In this document: positions 13,845 to 23,182 of the stretch, one piece after another
How positions within the stretch are numbered: the first letter of the stretch is position 1
How the letters are laid out: every line of letters begins with the position of its first letter
Assembly: GCA_019637895.1 (NCBI GenBank)
Contig: JAHBUU010000005.1
Span: forward strand, 1 to 43,982
Direction: 5' to 3'
From: Pseudobdellovibrionaceae bacterium
GTDB lineage: Bacteria; Bdellovibrionota; Bdellovibrionia; Bdellovibrionales; Bdellovibrionaceae
DNA: 43,982 bases
The notes under the pieces: model-generated
What the model saw: the letters and a program-made list of their open reading frames with translations, nothing else
Databases searched by the model: none
What the model was told of the DNA's origin: nothing
Position numbers and translations under genes: made by a program

Positions 13845-14177
13845 ATGAAAGCAGTTATTTTTGGATTGGTCTTCGCGTGGGGAGCCTTCGCTTCGGCGGC
13901 AACAACTTGCGTGGCCATGGAGAGCCGAGATGGAGAAAACTTCGACCAAGTGATCGCTCAAAAGCAAATCACTCAGGATGGTCAGGCAAACATCGTTTTG
14001 CAGCGTGATCAGGACGTTTACGCCGCGATCGATAACGGCAAAGTCATCTCGATCGGCCAGCTGATGGTGGATGCGAATGGCGAAAGTCAGGTCACTCTGA
14101 TGGCTTCCGGAAACGGAACTCAAGTCCTCATGCTGAGCGTTCCTGCGAACCTCGCAATCGTCTGCGCTCGTCAATAA
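13845..14177 (+). CDS. Small secreted protein of unknown function
   Basis: I do not recognise this family. The 110-aa product has a clear Sec signal peptide: MK, a hydrophobic core (about 3-15), then a likely cleavage after ASA (about residue 18). The mature part of about 92 residues has exactly two cysteines, C22 and C107, near its two ends, consistent with a disulfide linking the termini. The middle is polar and beta-prone (DGQANIVLQRDQDVYAAI, GNGTQVLMLSVPANLAIV). The start at ATG 13845 is set by GGAGGGG 5 nt upstream; the longer frame would run through the terminator. It stands alone between the rpsG terminator and fusA, an odd place for an exported protein. Confidence 0.75.
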   Translation: MKAVIFGLVFAWGAFASAATTCVAMESRDGENFDQVIAQKQITQDGQANIVLQRDQDVYAAIDNGKVISIGQLMVDANGESQVTLMASGNGTQVLMLSVPANLAIVCARQ

Positions 14178-14188
14178 TCGATTTTAGG

Positions 14189-14216
14189 CCGGGGCCCGCT
14201 TTTTGGTGGGTTCCGG
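14189..14216 (+). terminator. Possible terminator of the secreted-protein gene
   Basis: A nine-pair stem with two G-T pairs (14189-14197 with 14208-14216) has a T-rich loop. No T-run follows, so this is weak. It lies 11 nt after the stop codon. Confidence 0.3.
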
Positions 14217-14291
14217 TCAATCCCGTAAATCCATGGCAAATCTTTGCCTCTGGGATTGTCCTTCCAAGCCCTGTTCTGATAGGGTTGTCGC

Positions 14292-16391
14292 GTGAAAGAA
14301 CCAAAACAAGTCTCTGACCTCAAATACACTCGCAATATCGGGATCATGGCTCACATCGATGCCGGTAAAACAACCACGTCCGAACGCATTCTCTACTACA
14401 CGGGAAAGTCCCATAAGCTGGGCGAGGTTCACGACGGTGATGCGGTGATGGACTGGATGGTTCAAGAGCAGGAACGTGGAATCACGATCACGTCCGCCGC
14501 AACGATGTGTTTCTGGAGAGATCACCGGATCAATCTGATCGATACCCCCGGGCACGTGGACTTCACAATCGAAGTCGAGCGCTCTTTGCGCGTTCTGGAT
14601 GGTGCTGTCGCTGTCTTTGATGGTGTGAACGGTGTCGAGCCACAGACGGAGACCGTATGGAAGCAAGCGGACAAATACCACGTCCCGCGGATTTGCTTTG
14701 TGAACAAAATGGATCGGGTGGGCGCGGACTTCGTGATGAGTGTGAACTCCATCAAGGATAAGTTGCATGCGAACCCTGTTCCGATTCAGGTGCCGATCGG
14801 AATGGAAGACCAATTCCGTGGTGTCGTCGATTTGATCGAACAAAAGGCTTATATCTGGGCCGACAAAGACAAGGGTGAGCAATTCGAACTCACCGAGATC
14901 CCCGCTGACATGAAAGACGACGTTGCTCGCTTTCGAGTGGAAGTGATCGAAAAAATCGTCGAATTCGAAGATGCTCTGCTTGAAAAGTACCTGGGCGGTG
15001 AGGAGATCTCTGTCGAAGAGCTGAAGGCCGCTCTTCGCAAGGGAACTCTGGAGCGCAAGGCGTTCCCAGTCCTGTGTGGCTCTGCCTTCAAGAACAAAGG
15101 CGTACAGCCACTGCTGGATGCCGTTCTTGCTTATCTGCCATCCCCTCTCGATGTTCCGCCGATGATTGGCCATCACCCGGAAAAAGAAGACAAAGAGATC
15201 GTCTGTAAAACGGATTGGGATGCGCCGGCGGCAGCCTTGGCATTCAAGATTGCCAACGATCCATTCGCGGGAACTCTGACCTACGTTCGCGTGTACTCGG
15301 GTCAGGTCAAAGCCGGTGCGCAAATGTTGAATCCACGGACTGAAAAAAAAGAGCGCATCCAAAAGCTCGTCAAGATGCACGCCAACTCTCGAGAGGAAGT
15401 CGATGTTCTGAAGGCTGGTGATTTGGGAGCCGTCGTGGGTCTGAAATTCACCGGAACCGGAGACACTCTTTGCGAAACCTCTCATCCTGTCGTTCTTGAG
15501 TCGATCACATTCCCTGAGCCCGTCATTTCCGTCGCTGTCGAAGCGAAATCTTCTGCCGATCAGGACAAGATGATGGCGGGTCTCGAAAAGCTCGCCAAGG
15601 AAGATCCTTCCTGCCGTTTGCGCTCGGATCCTGAAACTGGGCAGATGCTTCTGTCGGGAATGGGAGAGCTGCACTTAGAGATTCTCGTGGATCGACTTCT
15701 GCGTGAGCACAAGATTCAGGCGAATGTCGGTAAGCCTCAGGTCAGTTATCGCGAGACGATCACGGCGTCGGCGCAGGCTTCCCATGTCTACGAACGGGAA
15801 ATCGCCGGCGACCTCCACTTTGCATCCGTTTCGCTCCGTTTGGAGCCGATCTCCCAAAAAGAGGGTATCCAGTTCCAGAGCCTGGTTGCTGCTGGGAAGG
15901 AGTTCCCTCCCGAGATGCTTCGATCTGTTGAGGCTGGTTTCCGCGAGGCTGCTGAAGTGGGCCCTCTGGCAAGCTATTCCATGCTGGGAATCAAAGGGGT
16001 TCTCGCGAAGGTTGAATACCGTGCGGACGCAGCCAGCGAGATGGCTTTCAAGGCGGCGACCTCCCTGGCGTTCCGTGAGGCTGTCAAAGTGGCTTCTGTC
16101 GAGCTCCTCGAGCCGATCATGAAGCTTGAGGTGACCTGCCCTGATGATTTCGTTGGGAACATCGTCGGCGACTTGAATGCTCGCCGGGGGAGAATTCTTT
16201 CCATGGATGTCAAACCAGGTGGGGGGCAGATTATTCATGCCGAGGCCCCTCTGGCGAACCTTTTTGGATATGCGACTGATATCAGGAGCTTAAGTCAGGG
16301 CCGAGCGGCCTTCTTTGTCGAGTTCTTGGAGTATTCCGCCGTCCCGCCGAAGGTGAAAACAGAGATTCTCCACCGCCTCGGAAGATATTAA
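14292..16391 (+). CDS. fusA: Elongation factor G
   Basis: EF-G drives translocation with GTP. The 699-aa protein shows the G1 loop [13 protein letters not shown], switch [17 protein letters not shown], the G4 motif NKMD, domain II, and the domain IV/V regions with VGDLNARRG. Length and motifs are those of a canonical bacterial EF-G. Starts at GTG 14292 with only a modest ribosome site. Followed by the S10 leader instead of tuf, so tuf has been separated from its usual partner. Confidence 0.98.
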   Translation: MKEPKQVSDLKYTRNIGIMAHIDAGKTTTSERILYYTGKSHKLGEVHDGDAVMDWMVQEQERGITITSAATMCFWRDHRINLIDTPGHVDFTIEVERSLRVLDGAVAVFDGVNGVEPQTETVWKQADKYHVPRICFVNKMDRVGADFVMSVNSIKDKLHANPVPIQVPIGMEDQFRGVVDLIEQKAYIWADKDKGEQFELTEIPADMKDDVARFRVEVIEKIVEFEDALLEKYLGGEEISVEELKAALRKGTLERKAFPVLCGSAFKNKGVQPLLDAVLAYLPSPLDVPPMIGHHPEKEDKEIVCKTDWDAPAAALAFKIANDPFAGTLTYVRVYSGQVKAGAQMLNPRTEKKERIQKLVKMHANSREEVDVLKAGDLGAVVGLKFTGTGDTLCETSHPVVLESITFPEPVISVAVEAKSSADQDKMMAGLEKLAKEDPSCRLRSDPETGQMLLSGMGELHLEILVDRLLREHKIQANVGKPQVSYRETITASAQASHVYEREIAGDLHFASVSLRLEPISQKEGIQFQSLVAAGKEFPPEMLRSVEAGFREAAEVGPLASYSMLGIKGVLAKVEYRADAASEMAFKAATSLAFREAVKVASVELLEPIMKLEVTCPDDFVGNIVGDLNARRGRILSMDVKPGGGQIIHAEAPLANLFGYATDIRSLSQGRAAFFVEFLEYSAVPPKVKTEILHRLGRY

Positions 16392-16410
16392 GTTTTTTGG
16401 AAATTCCCCT

Positions 16411-16440
16411 TTGACAGAGGGCTGGCCGGTGATGCATAAC
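16411..16440 (+). promoter_or_regulatory. Candidate S10 operon promoter
   Basis: A perfect -35 TTGACA (16411-16416) is followed after 18 nt by CATAAC (16435-16440), which matches four of six -10 positions. It lies 20 nt after the fusA stop and would leave a leader of about 150 nt before rpsJ. I see no other gene in 16392-16596. Read from sequence only. Confidence 0.55.
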
Positions 16441-16596
16441 TGCCAGCTCTGTTACAAACCTTGGCAGAGGATCCCCGTATCACCGTCTTGGGCCGCACTG
16501 GCTCACCTCGGGCAAAGATCCTTGATGAAAGAGTTTGATAATGGCGCATTTTGCGAGAAAAAACGACAGCTTATTAACCAGCGAGAGTGACTTGGT

Positions 16597-16914
16597 ATGA
16601 AAAGCCAAAAGATCCGAATCCGCTTGAAGGCGTTTGATCACAAATTGCTTGATCAATCGACGAAAGAAATCGTTGAGACAGCTCGACGGACAGGTGCACG
16701 TGTTGCAGGTCCGATCCCGCTTCCAACCCGTATCAACCGTTTCACGGTTTTGCGTTCTCCTCACGTCGACAAGAAATCCCGTGAGCAGTTCGAAATCCGC
16801 ACACACAAGCGCATGCTCGATATTCTCGAGCCAACACAACAAACCGTCGATCAATTGATGAAGCTGGACCTGTCCGCTGGCGTCGATGTCGAAATCAAGC
16901 TGTCTGCAATCTAA
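16597..16914 (+). CDS. rpsJ: 30S ribosomal protein S10 (uS10)
   Basis: S10 is in the 30S head and, as NusE, joins NusB and NusG in antitermination. The 105-aa protein has the typical [18 protein letters not shown] start, the loop [29 protein letters not shown] (the tRNA/NusB side) and the end [16 protein letters not shown] 16597 heads the S10 operon, about 205 nt after fusA, with rplC 10 nt downstream. Confidence 0.98.
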   Translation: MKSQKIRIRLKAFDHKLLDQSTKEIVETARRTGARVAGPIPLPTRINRFTVLRSPHVDKKSREQFEIRTHKRMLDILEPTQQTVDQLMKLDLSAGVDVEIKLSAI

Positions 16915-16924
16915 GGAGTGAGAC

Positions 16925-17593
16925 GTGAGCGAAAACAACACGCCTGACACTACTGAGACAACGGGCCTGAAGCTGAACGGTCTCTATGCTTTCAAAGAAG
17001 GCATGGCCACTGTTTACAATGATCAAGGCGAAGCTGTCCCTGTGACAGTTCTTCGTTATGAGCCATGGTTCGTTTCCCAAATCAAAACTAACGAAAAAGA
17101 CGGCTACGAAGCTCTTCAGCTTGCTTGCCGTCCAAAGAAAGCAAAAAACTCCTCGAAAGCGGAAAAAGGTCATCTGACTTCTGCTGGTTTCGAGAATGGT
17201 GCTGCTTTCGTTAAGGAACTCCGTCAGTCCGCACCAGAAGGTGCTTCTCTCGGCGCTCAGCTGTCGATCGACAGCTTGTCGAAAGGGGACATCGTTCGTG
17301 TGACTTCCCGCTCGAAAGGTCGTGGTTTCACGTCCTCCATCAAGCGTTGGAACAACTCCGGCGGTCCTGCATCTCACGGATCTAAATTCCACCGTAAACC
17401 TGGTTCGAGCGGTAACAGAACTTGGCCAGGACGAGTGATGCCAGGGAAGAAATTCCCAGGTCACTGGGGTGATGAGACGGTCACGGTTAAAAACGTTGAA
17501 ATCGTTGAAATCAACTCCGCAGAAAACGTTGTCCTGGTTAAGGGCCCAGTTCCTGGCGCTCGCAATAGCCTGGTCAAGTTGGTGAAGGGGTAA
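16925..17593 (+). CDS. rplC: 50S ribosomal protein L3 (uL3)
   Basis: L3 is an early assembly protein whose loop reaches the peptidyl-transferase centre. The 222-aa product shows GLYAFKEGMATVY, the SKGRGFTSSIKRWN extension and the PGRVMPGKKFPGHWG tip. It carries a short polar N-terminal extension rich in Thr and Asn (residues 1-14) before the family start. GTG 16925 is used, with taaggagtgag upstream. Spacing to rplD is 3 nt. Confidence 0.97.
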   Translation: MSENNTPDTTETTGLKLNGLYAFKEGMATVYNDQGEAVPVTVLRYEPWFVSQIKTNEKDGYEALQLACRPKKAKNSSKAEKGHLTSAGFENGAAFVKELRQSAPEGASLGAQLSIDSLSKGDIVRVTSRSKGRGFTSSIKRWNNSGGPASHGSKFHRKPGSSGNRTWPGRVMPGKKFPGHWGDETVTVKNVEIVEINSAENVVLVKGPVPGARNSLVKLVKG

Positions 17594-17596
17594 GCG

Positions 17597-18229
17597 ATGG
17601 CGACAGCTAATGTATTGAACTGGAAAAAAGAAAAAGTCGGCACCGTCGAACTCTCTCCTGAAGTTTTCGAACGTGAAGTCAAAAAAGAAGTCCTTCACGA
17701 AGTTGTGAAGTGGCAGCTTGCAAGCCGTCGTCAAGGTACGCACATGACCAAAACAAAAGGTCTCGTGTCTGGTGGTGGTAAGAAGCCGTTCAAGCAAAAA
17801 GGAACAGGTAACGCCCGTCAAGGTTCGACCCGTTCTCCTTTGATGCCTGGAGGGGGAACCACTTTCGGTCCACTCCCGCGCAGCTACGCTTACGTTCTGC
17901 CTAAAAAAGTTCGTCGTATCGGTTTGAGCATGGCTCTTTCCCACCTGGTGAAAGAAGGCCGTTTGTTCGTTGTTGATGCGATGGAGTCGAAAGCCGGCAA
18001 AACAGGCGAGCTCAACAAGGCTCTCAAGGGTCTGGGCTTGAAAAAAGCGGTTCTTGTCGATGCTCAAAACAATGAAACTTTCAAGCGCGCGTCTCGCAAC
18101 CTTGAGTCTTACAAGTATTTCCCAGTTGAAGGCCTGAACGTCTTTGACCTGTTGAAATACGATGCCGCTGTCATCACCAAAGACTCTGTTGCGAAAATCG
18201 TAGACCGCTGCTCGTTGGAGAAAGCTTGA
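17597..18229 (+). CDS. rplD: 50S ribosomal protein L4 (uL4)
   Basis: L4 lines the exit tunnel and in E. coli also represses the S10 operon. The 210-aa protein has the loop GKKPFKQKGTGNARQGSTRSPLMPGGGTTFGP and the C-terminal globular part with KKAVLVDAQNN. Starts at ATG 17597. Its stop precedes rplW by 2 nt, implying coupled translation. Whether L4 regulation operates on the different leader here cannot be told. Confidence 0.97.
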   Translation: MATANVLNWKKEKVGTVELSPEVFEREVKKEVLHEVVKWQLASRRQGTHMTKTKGLVSGGGKKPFKQKGTGNARQGSTRSPLMPGGGTTFGPLPRSYAYVLPKKVRRIGLSMALSHLVKEGRLFVVDAMESKAGKTGELNKALKGLGLKKAVLVDAQNNETFKRASRNLESYKYFPVEGLNVFDLLKYDAAVITKDSVAKIVDRCSLEKA

Positions 18230-18231
18230 TT

Positions 18232-18510
18232 ATGAATAACGTCATCAAAGCTCCACTTGTAACAGAGAAAAATACTTACCATAGCGCTGCCGGCGTCTAC
18301 GTTTTCGAAGTCGAGTTCTCGGCTGATAAAACTCAGATCCGCACGGCCGTCGAAAAAAACTTCGGCGTTAAAGTGGACTCTGTGCGCACGGCTGTATGCC
18401 GCGGCCACTCGAAGTACACCAAGTTTGGAATCACTAAGGCTCCATACTGGAAAAAAGCGTTCGTGAAACTGAAGGCAGGCGAGAAGATCGCCTTGTTTGA
18501 GGGAGTCTAA
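18232..18510 (+). CDS. rplW: 50S ribosomal protein L23 (uL23)
   Basis: L23 sits at the tunnel exit and is the docking site for trigger factor and SRP. The 92-aa protein reads [19 protein letters not shown], then [29 protein letters not shown] 18232 is preferred to the in-frame TTG 18226 because it gives the family N-terminus. It ends 2 nt before rplB. Confidence 0.96.
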   Translation: MNNVIKAPLVTEKNTYHSAAGVYVFEVEFSADKTQIRTAVEKNFGVKVDSVRTAVCRGHSKYTKFGITKAPYWKKAFVKLKAGEKIALFEGV

Positions 18511-18512
18511 TC

Positions 18513-19331
18513 ATGGGTGTAAAGACATACTCACCCCGGTCACATGCTCTTCGCTCGCGAGTTGGATTCGACTTCAAAGAGATCACGAAGAAACGTCCGG
18601 AAAAATCTCTGACAGCTCCGCTCAGCAAGACGGCGGCTCGAAACAACACCGGTATGATCACCATGCGCCACGTGGGCGGTGGTCACAAGCGTCGCTATCG
18701 TTTGGTTGATTTCAAACGTACGAAGCTCGAAGTTCCAGCAAAAGTCGCTGCGATCGAGTACGATCCAAACCGTACTTGCCGTATCGCTCTTCTGAACTAC
18801 GCCGATGGTGAAAAAGCATACATCATCGCTCCAATCGGTCTGAATGTCGGTGATACCGTCATGAGTTCCGACAAAGCGGATATCAAACCTGGAAACAGCC
18901 TGACTTTGAGTGCGATTCCAGTTGGTACAACAATCCACAATATCGAGCTTCGTCCTGGTAAAGGCGGTCAAATCTGCCGCGGTGCCGGTTCCAGCGCTGT
19001 CCTTCTCGGTCGAGAAGGCGAGTACTGCCTGATCCGTCTTCCTTCCGGCGAAGTTAAGCGTGTTCTCTCTGTCTGCCGCGCATCGGTTGGACAGGTTGGA
19101 AATACGGATAACGAAAACATCTCTCTCGGAAAAGCGGGACGTTCTCGCTGGAGAGGGATCCGTCCAAGCGTTCGTGGTATGAAAATGAACCCGATCGATC
19201 ACCCACTCGGTGGTGGTGAGGGCGTGGGTAAGGGGCATCACCCTGTCACGCCATGGGGTCAGCCATGTAAAGGGTACAAAACCCGTCACAACAAGCGTAC
19301 CAACTGGTCGATTGTTAAGAGACGTAAGTAA
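18513..19331 (+). CDS. rplB: 50S ribosomal protein L2 (uL2)
   Basis: L2 is required for subunit joining and peptidyl transfer. The 272-aa protein begins with [12 protein letters not shown] and ends with the NPIDHP-GGGEG and [12 protein letters not shown] blocks near the catalytic centre. The critical histidine (H230, E. coli H229) is kept. The second histidine of the DHPHGGGEG motif is leucine here (L232, codon CTC). Starts at ATG 18513; the rpsS start is 12 nt downstream. Confidence 0.98.
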   Translation: MGVKTYSPRSHALRSRVGFDFKEITKKRPEKSLTAPLSKTAARNNTGMITMRHVGGGHKRRYRLVDFKRTKLEVPAKVAAIEYDPNRTCRIALLNYADGEKAYIIAPIGLNVGDTVMSSDKADIKPGNSLTLSAIPVGTTIHNIELRPGKGGQICRGAGSSAVLLGREGEYCLIRLPSGEVKRVLSVCRASVGQVGNTDNENISLGKAGRSRWRGIRPSVRGMKMNPIDHPLGGGEGVGKGHHPVTPWGQPCKGYKTRHNKRTNWSIVKRRK

Positions 19332-19343
19332 GGGAGCGATGAG

Positions 19344-19634
19344 ATGGCACGTTCAGTAAAAAAAGGACCGTTTGTCGATCTTCACGTCCAAAAGAAGGTC
19401 GATCACGCGATCGAAAAAAATGATAAGAAGGTCATCAAGACTTGGTCCCGACGTTCGACGGTTCTGCCGGAGTACGTGGGTTTGACGTTCGCGGTCCACA
19501 ACGGCCGTAAGTTCGTCCCTGTCTATGTGACTGAGAACATGATCGGTCACAAACTCGGTGAATTCTCTCCGACCCGTCAATACGGCGGTCACGCAGAGAA
19601 GAAAGCCGCAGCCGCTCCCGGCGCTAAGAAGTGA
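19344..19634 (+). CDS. rpsS: 30S ribosomal protein S19 (uS19)
   Basis: S19 lies at the 30S head-50S interface. The 96-aa protein has [11 protein letters not shown], the [13 protein letters not shown] region and the [19 protein letters not shown] block. The C-terminus carries a short Ala/Lys tail ([11 protein letters not shown]). Starts at ATG 19344; rplV starts 14 nt after the stop. Confidence 0.98.
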   Translation: MARSVKKGPFVDLHVQKKVDHAIEKNDKKVIKTWSRRSTVLPEYVGLTFAVHNGRKFVPVYVTENMIGHKLGEFSPTRQYGGHAEKKAAAAPGAKK

Positions 19635-19648
19635 TTTGAGGTAGGAAC

Positions 19649-19981
19649 ATGGAATCAAAAGCAAGTCTCAAATACGCAAGAGTCGGATGCCAGAAGGCAC
19701 GTTTGGTTGCCGATCTCGTCCGCGGGAAAGATGTGAACGATGCGGTGAAAACCCTCACGTTCCTCAATAAAAAATCCGCGTTGATGATCAAGAAATTGAT
19801 CGAGTCTGCGATTGCGAACGCAGATTACAAAAAAACAATGGATATCGATAAACTCTATGTGAAGTCGATCACGGTTGATGGTGGTCCTGTGCTCAAGCGC
19901 TTTATGCCGCGAGCTCAAGGTCGCGCTTTCGGCCTGCGAAAAAAGACCAGTCACATCAACGTCATTCTTGAGGAGAGATAA
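19649..19981 (+). CDS. rplV: 50S ribosomal protein L22 (uL22)
   Basis: L22 extends a beta-hairpin into the exit tunnel at the constriction. The 110-aa protein shows the N-terminal helix ([14 protein letters not shown]), [16 protein letters not shown] and the hairpin with [11 protein letters not shown], ending in the [10 protein letters not shown] strand. Starts at ATG 19649 with gaggtag upstream. It is 2 nt from rpsC. Confidence 0.98.
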   Translation: MESKASLKYARVGCQKARLVADLVRGKDVNDAVKTLTFLNKKSALMIKKLIESAIANADYKKTMDIDKLYVKSITVDGGPVLKRFMPRAQGRAFGLRKKTSHINVILEER

Positions 19982-19983
19982 AC

Positions 19984-20649
19984 GTGGGACAGAAGGTTAA
20001 TCCTGTCGGACTCAGAGTTGGTGTGATTCGGACTTGGGACTCCCGTTGGTACGCCAAAGGGCAGCCCTATCTCGAAAATCTTCACGAAGACCTCCGTTTG
20101 CGCGAGTACTTGAAAAAGAAACTCAAGCACGCGGGTGTTGCGAAGATCGAACTCGAGCGCGCCGCTAAAAAAGTAAAAGTGATCATCTCCACGGCTCGCC
20201 CTGGTGTTGTGATTGGCAAAAAAGGAACCGGTATCGATGCTTTGCGCGCGGAAGTGCAGAAGCTGACTCCGAACGAAGTCTTCTTGAGCATTCAAGAAGT
20301 TCGTAAGCCGGACATGGATTCGCAATTGGTCGCCGAGAGCATCGCGACTCAGTTGGAAAAACGGATCTCCTGGCGCCGTGCTCTGAAAAAGGCCATCGCG
20401 GCTGGGATCAAGAGCGGCGTTCGTGGGATCAAAGTTCGCGTGTCGGGCCGTTTGGACGGTGCCGAAATCGCGCGCACGGAATGGTACAACGAAAAGAGCG
20501 TTCCGTTGCACACCCTCCGCGCCGACATTGATTACGGCACGGCGGAAGCCCTGACGACCTACGGGATCATCGGCTTGAAAGTGTGGATCTACAAGGGTGA
20601 CATTTTGAGCACCCGTGAAGTTGAGGAGGCCGGTCGTGTTAAGTCCTAA
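19984..20649 (+). CDS. rpsC: 30S ribosomal protein S3 (uS3)
   Basis: S3 forms part of the mRNA entry channel. The 221-aa protein has [23 protein letters not shown], the KH domain with the GxxG-type loop ([13 protein letters not shown]) and the C-terminal domain ([20 protein letters not shown]). GTG 19984 is used, with gaggaga upstream. Its last 14 nt overlap the rplP start. Confidence 0.98.
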   Translation: MGQKVNPVGLRVGVIRTWDSRWYAKGQPYLENLHEDLRLREYLKKKLKHAGVAKIELERAAKKVKVIISTARPGVVIGKKGTGIDALRAEVQKLTPNEVFLSIQEVRKPDMDSQLVAESIATQLEKRISWRRALKKAIAAGIKSGVRGIKVRVSGRLDGAEIARTEWYNEKSVPLHTLRADIDYGTAEALTTYGIIGLKVWIYKGDILSTREVEEAGRVKS

Positions 20650-21043
20650 GCGTGTCAAATGGCGTAAACAATTCGTCGGCAGTGCCCACGGCTTGGCCTA
20701 TCGTGGTTCGACTCTGAACTTCGGTGACTACGGTCTTCAGGCAACTGAAGAGTTCCGTATGACAGCCCGTCAATTGGAAGCTGCTCGTATCGCGATCTCC
20801 CGCTCGATCAAACGTGGCGGTAAAATCTGGGCTCGCGTGTTTCCTCACACTCCTGTGACGAAGAAACCCGCTGAAACTCGGATGGGATCCGGTAAAGGGA
20901 ACCCGGAACTGTGGGTTGCTCGAGTTAAGCCAGGAAAAATCATCTTCGAGATGGATGGCGTGACGAAAGAGCAAGCTCAAGAGGCTTTCCGCTTGGCTGC
21001 CCATAAGCTCCCTTTCAAAACTCGTTTCTTGGTTCGGGAGTAG
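20636..21043 (+). CDS. rplP: 50S ribosomal protein L16 (uL16)
   Basis: L16 organises the A-site tRNA region of the 50S subunit. GTG 20636 is chosen because gaggagg lies 6 nt upstream and the product then begins [11 protein letters not shown], the family start. Length 135 aa. Further landmarks are [29 protein letters not shown] and [13 protein letters not shown]. The 14-nt overlap with rpsC points to coupled translation. Confidence 0.97.
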   Translation: MLSPKRVKWRKQFVGSAHGLAYRGSTLNFGDYGLQATEEFRMTARQLEAARIAISRSIKRGGKIWARVFPHTPVTKKPAETRMGSGKGNPELWVARVKPGKIIFEMDGVTKEQAQEAFRLAAHKLPFKTRFLVRE

Positions 21044-21047
21044 GACT

Positions 21048-21239
21048 ATGAAATTTACGGAAATCAAAGACCTCTCAGTGACAGAGCTCAAGAAAAAGCG
21101 CACAGCTCTTTCTAAAGAGCTGTTTGACGCAAAAATTAAAAACTCGATCGGTCAACTTGGTAACCCGATTGAGATTCGTCAGCTTCGTCGCGATATCGCC
21201 CGTATCAACACGGCGATCGTGAAGAAAGTTGCAAGGTAA
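21048..21239 (+). CDS. rpmC: 50S ribosomal protein L29 (uL29)
   Basis: L29 is a two-helix protein next to L23 at the tunnel exit. The 63-aa product (KFTEIKDLSVTELKKKRT, then GNPIEIRQLRRDIARINT) has the family length and helix pattern. Starts at ATG 21048, 4 nt after rplP. rpsQ follows after 3 nt. Confidence 0.96.
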   Translation: MKFTEIKDLSVTELKKKRTALSKELFDAKIKNSIGQLGNPIEIRQLRRDIARINTAIVKKVAR

Positions 21240-21242
21240 GGT

Positions 21243-21518
21243 ATGGCCATGACGACTGAAAACAACCGCGGACGCCGCATTGAAGTCACTGGCGAAGTTG
21301 TCAGCAATAAAATGCAAAAGACAATTTCCGTAAAAGTGAATCACATGGTGAAACACGCGAAATATGGCAAGTACATGAAGTCATCGTCGGTATTCAAAGC
21401 CCACGATGAAAAAGGTGAAGCGAAAGTCGGAGACGTCGTTCGCATTTACGAAACCCGTCCGTTGAGCAAAACCAAGCGTTGGGCTCTCTCGGAAATCGTT
21501 GAAGCTGCAAAGAGCTAG
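21243..21518 (+). CDS. rpsQ: 30S ribosomal protein S17 (uS17)
   Basis: S17 is a primary 16S rRNA-binding protein with an OB fold. The 91-aa protein shows [41 protein letters not shown] and [22 protein letters not shown] 21243 is taken as the start; ATG 21249 two codons later is equally possible. Last gene of the S10 operon. Confidence 0.97.
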   Translation: MAMTTENNRGRRIEVTGEVVSNKMQKTISVKVNHMVKHAKYGKYMKSSSVFKAHDEKGEAKVGDVVRIYETRPLSKTKRWALSEIVEAAKS

Positions 21519-21529
21519 AGGAGAGTGAC

Positions 21530-21898
21530 ATGATTCAAATGCAAACTCGACTCAATGTCGCAGACAACTCGGGTGCCAAAGAAGTGATGTGCGTAAAGGT
21601 CCTTGGTGGATCCAAAAAACGCTACGCTTCGATTGGCGACGTTATCGTTGTATCGATCAAAGAAGCTTTGCCGAACGCAAAGGTTAAAAAGGGCGACGTC
21701 GCAAAAGCGGTTGTTGTTCGCACCGTGAAGAAACTCCGCCGTCCAGATGGATCTTACATCCGCTTCGACGACAACTCTGCGGTTTTGATCAATGCTTCTA
21801 AAGAACCAATTGGAACTCGTATCTTTGGACCCGTGGCTCGTGAGCTTCGCGCGAAGCAATTCGTGAAGATTGTCTCCTTGGCTCCGGAAGTTCTTTAA
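21530..21898 (+). CDS. rplN: 50S ribosomal protein L14 (uL14)
   Basis: L14 forms an intersubunit bridge and binds the silencing factor RsfS. The 122-aa protein begins [18 protein letters not shown], as in most bacteria, and ends [15 protein letters not shown] 21530 follows gaggaga. The next gene is rplE after only 11 nt; the L24 gene normally found between them is missing. Confidence 0.98.
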   Translation: MIQMQTRLNVADNSGAKEVMCVKVLGGSKKRYASIGDVIVVSIKEALPNAKVKKGDVAKAVVVRTVKKLRRPDGSYIRFDDNSAVLINASKEPIGTRIFGPVARELRAKQFVKIVSLAPEVL

Positions 21899-21909
21899 AG
21901 AGGTCAACC

Positions 21910-22452
21910 GTGGAACGCTTGAAAAAGAGATATCAAGATGAAATTGCTCCCGAGCTGATGAAAAAGCACGGGTATAAAAACGTGATGGAGGTCCCTCGCC
22001 TCGAGAAGATCATCATCAGCGTCAGCCCGGGATCCGAAGCTGTCGCCAACCCTAAAATTTTGCCTGGCGTGGCTGAAGAAGTCAGCGCGATCGCCGGTCA
22101 GAAAGCGGTGATGACCAAGTCGAAAAAGGCGATCTCGAACTTCAAGCTTCGTGCTGGTTTGCAGATCGGCGTGCGAGTGACTTTGCGTCGCGATCGTATG
22201 TGGTCCTTCTTGGATCGTTTGAACTCTTTGGCATTGCCACGAGTTCGCGACTTCCGCGGACTTCCTCGTAAAGGTTTTGACGGTCGTGGTAACTACAACA
22301 TGGGCCTCAAGGAGCAAATCGTGTTCCCAGAGATCAATTTCGAGAAAGTCGAAAAGATCCGCGGAATGAACATCACGATCTGCACGACGGCTAAAACGGA
22401 CGCAGAGGGGATGTCTTTGTTGGAATCCCTGGGCGTTCCCTTCAGGAAATAA
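21910..22452 (+). CDS. rplE: 50S ribosomal protein L5 (uL5)
   Basis: L5 binds 5S rRNA and contacts the P-site tRNA. The 180-aa protein has RLKKRYQDEIAPELMKKHGYKNVMEVPRLEKI, the FKLRAGLQIGVRVTLRRDRMW core and the RGMNITICTTAKTDAEGMSLLESLG end. GTG 21910 is used with aagaggt upstream. Directly adjacent to rplN, without rplX. Confidence 0.98.
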   Translation: MERLKKRYQDEIAPELMKKHGYKNVMEVPRLEKIIISVSPGSEAVANPKILPGVAEEVSAIAGQKAVMTKSKKAISNFKLRAGLQIGVRVTLRRDRMWSFLDRLNSLALPRVRDFRGLPRKGFDGRGNYNMGLKEQIVFPEINFEKVEKIRGMNITICTTAKTDAEGMSLLESLGVPFRK

Positions 22453-22467
22453 AGGTAGGTTGCGTTC

Positions 22468-22773
22468 ATGGCTCGTTTGGCATCAGTCGAAAAGAACAAC
22501 CGTAAGAAAGCTTTGGCCAAGAAGTACTTCAAACATCGTGAAGAGCTTCGCAACAAAGCCGTTGATATGAAACTTTCTGAAGAAGAAAGAAACGAAGCTC
22601 GCGTGAAGCTCCAAAAGCTTCCGAAGAAGACGTCTTCTCTTCAGGTTCGTAATCGTTGTGAACTCACGGGTCGTCCTCGTGGTGTTCTTCGCAAGTTTGG
22701 TCTTTCGCGGAACAAGTTCCGTGAACTCGCTCTCACTGGGAAAATCCCTGGTGTGACTAAGGCCAGCTGGTAA
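22468..22773 (+). CDS. rpsN: 30S ribosomal protein S14, zinc-independent form (uS14)
   Basis: S14 binds late in the 30S head. This is the long C-minus form: 101 aa, no CxxC pairs, a single cysteine in the conserved [12 protein letters not shown], and the C-terminus [25 protein letters not shown]. The middle part (about 30-60) is the insertion seen in the longer bacterial form. Starts at ATG 22468. Confidence 0.97.
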   Translation: MARLASVEKNNRKKALAKKYFKHREELRNKAVDMKLSEEERNEARVKLQKLPKKTSSLQVRNRCELTGRPRGVLRKFGLSRNKFRELALTGKIPGVTKASW

Positions 22774-22785
22774 GGGAGATTTAAG

Positions 22786-23175
22786 ATGGATATGGTCGGA
22801 CAGTTTCTCACAATGATTCGAAATGCAGGCGCGAGCCGGCACGAGAAAGTTGATATGCCTGCGTCCAAAATGCGCGCTGGTATCGCTCAGATCCTCGCGG
22901 ACGAAGGTTACATCCGTAGCTTCAAGGTCGCGAAAGACTCCAAACAAGGGATCATGCGCGTTTATTTGAAATACGACGAAAAAGGAAGCCATGCGATCCT
23001 GAACGTTAAGCGTGTAAGCACGCCAGGACGTCGGATCTACGTGAAGTCCGATAAAATCCCGGTCGTCCGTTCTGGCCTCGGAATCTCCATTCTGAGCACC
23101 AGCAAAGGTGTGATGAGCGGAAAACAAGCGACCGAGAAGCAACTCGGTGGCGAACTGCTTTGCACAATCTGGTAG
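22786..23175 (+). CDS. rpsH: 30S ribosomal protein S8 (uS8)
   Basis: S8 binds the central domain of 16S rRNA and is the translational repressor of the spc operon in E. coli, with the target near rplE. The 129-aa protein shows FLTMIRNAGASRHEKVDMPASKM and the C-terminal RVSTPGRRIYVKSDKIPVV and GLGISILSTSKGVMS blocks. Starts at ATG 22786. Confidence 0.98.
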   Translation: MDMVGQFLTMIRNAGASRHEKVDMPASKMRAGIAQILADEGYIRSFKVAKDSKQGIMRVYLKYDEKGSHAILNVKRVSTPGRRIYVKSDKIPVVRSGLGISILSTSKGVMSGKQATEKQLGGELLCTIW

Positions 23176-23182
23176 GTGAACA

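Noticed and set aside
14217-15674. A 485-codon open frame antisense to fusA
   Set aside because: Mirror frame of a highly expressed gene, ending exactly at a TTA codon of fusA.
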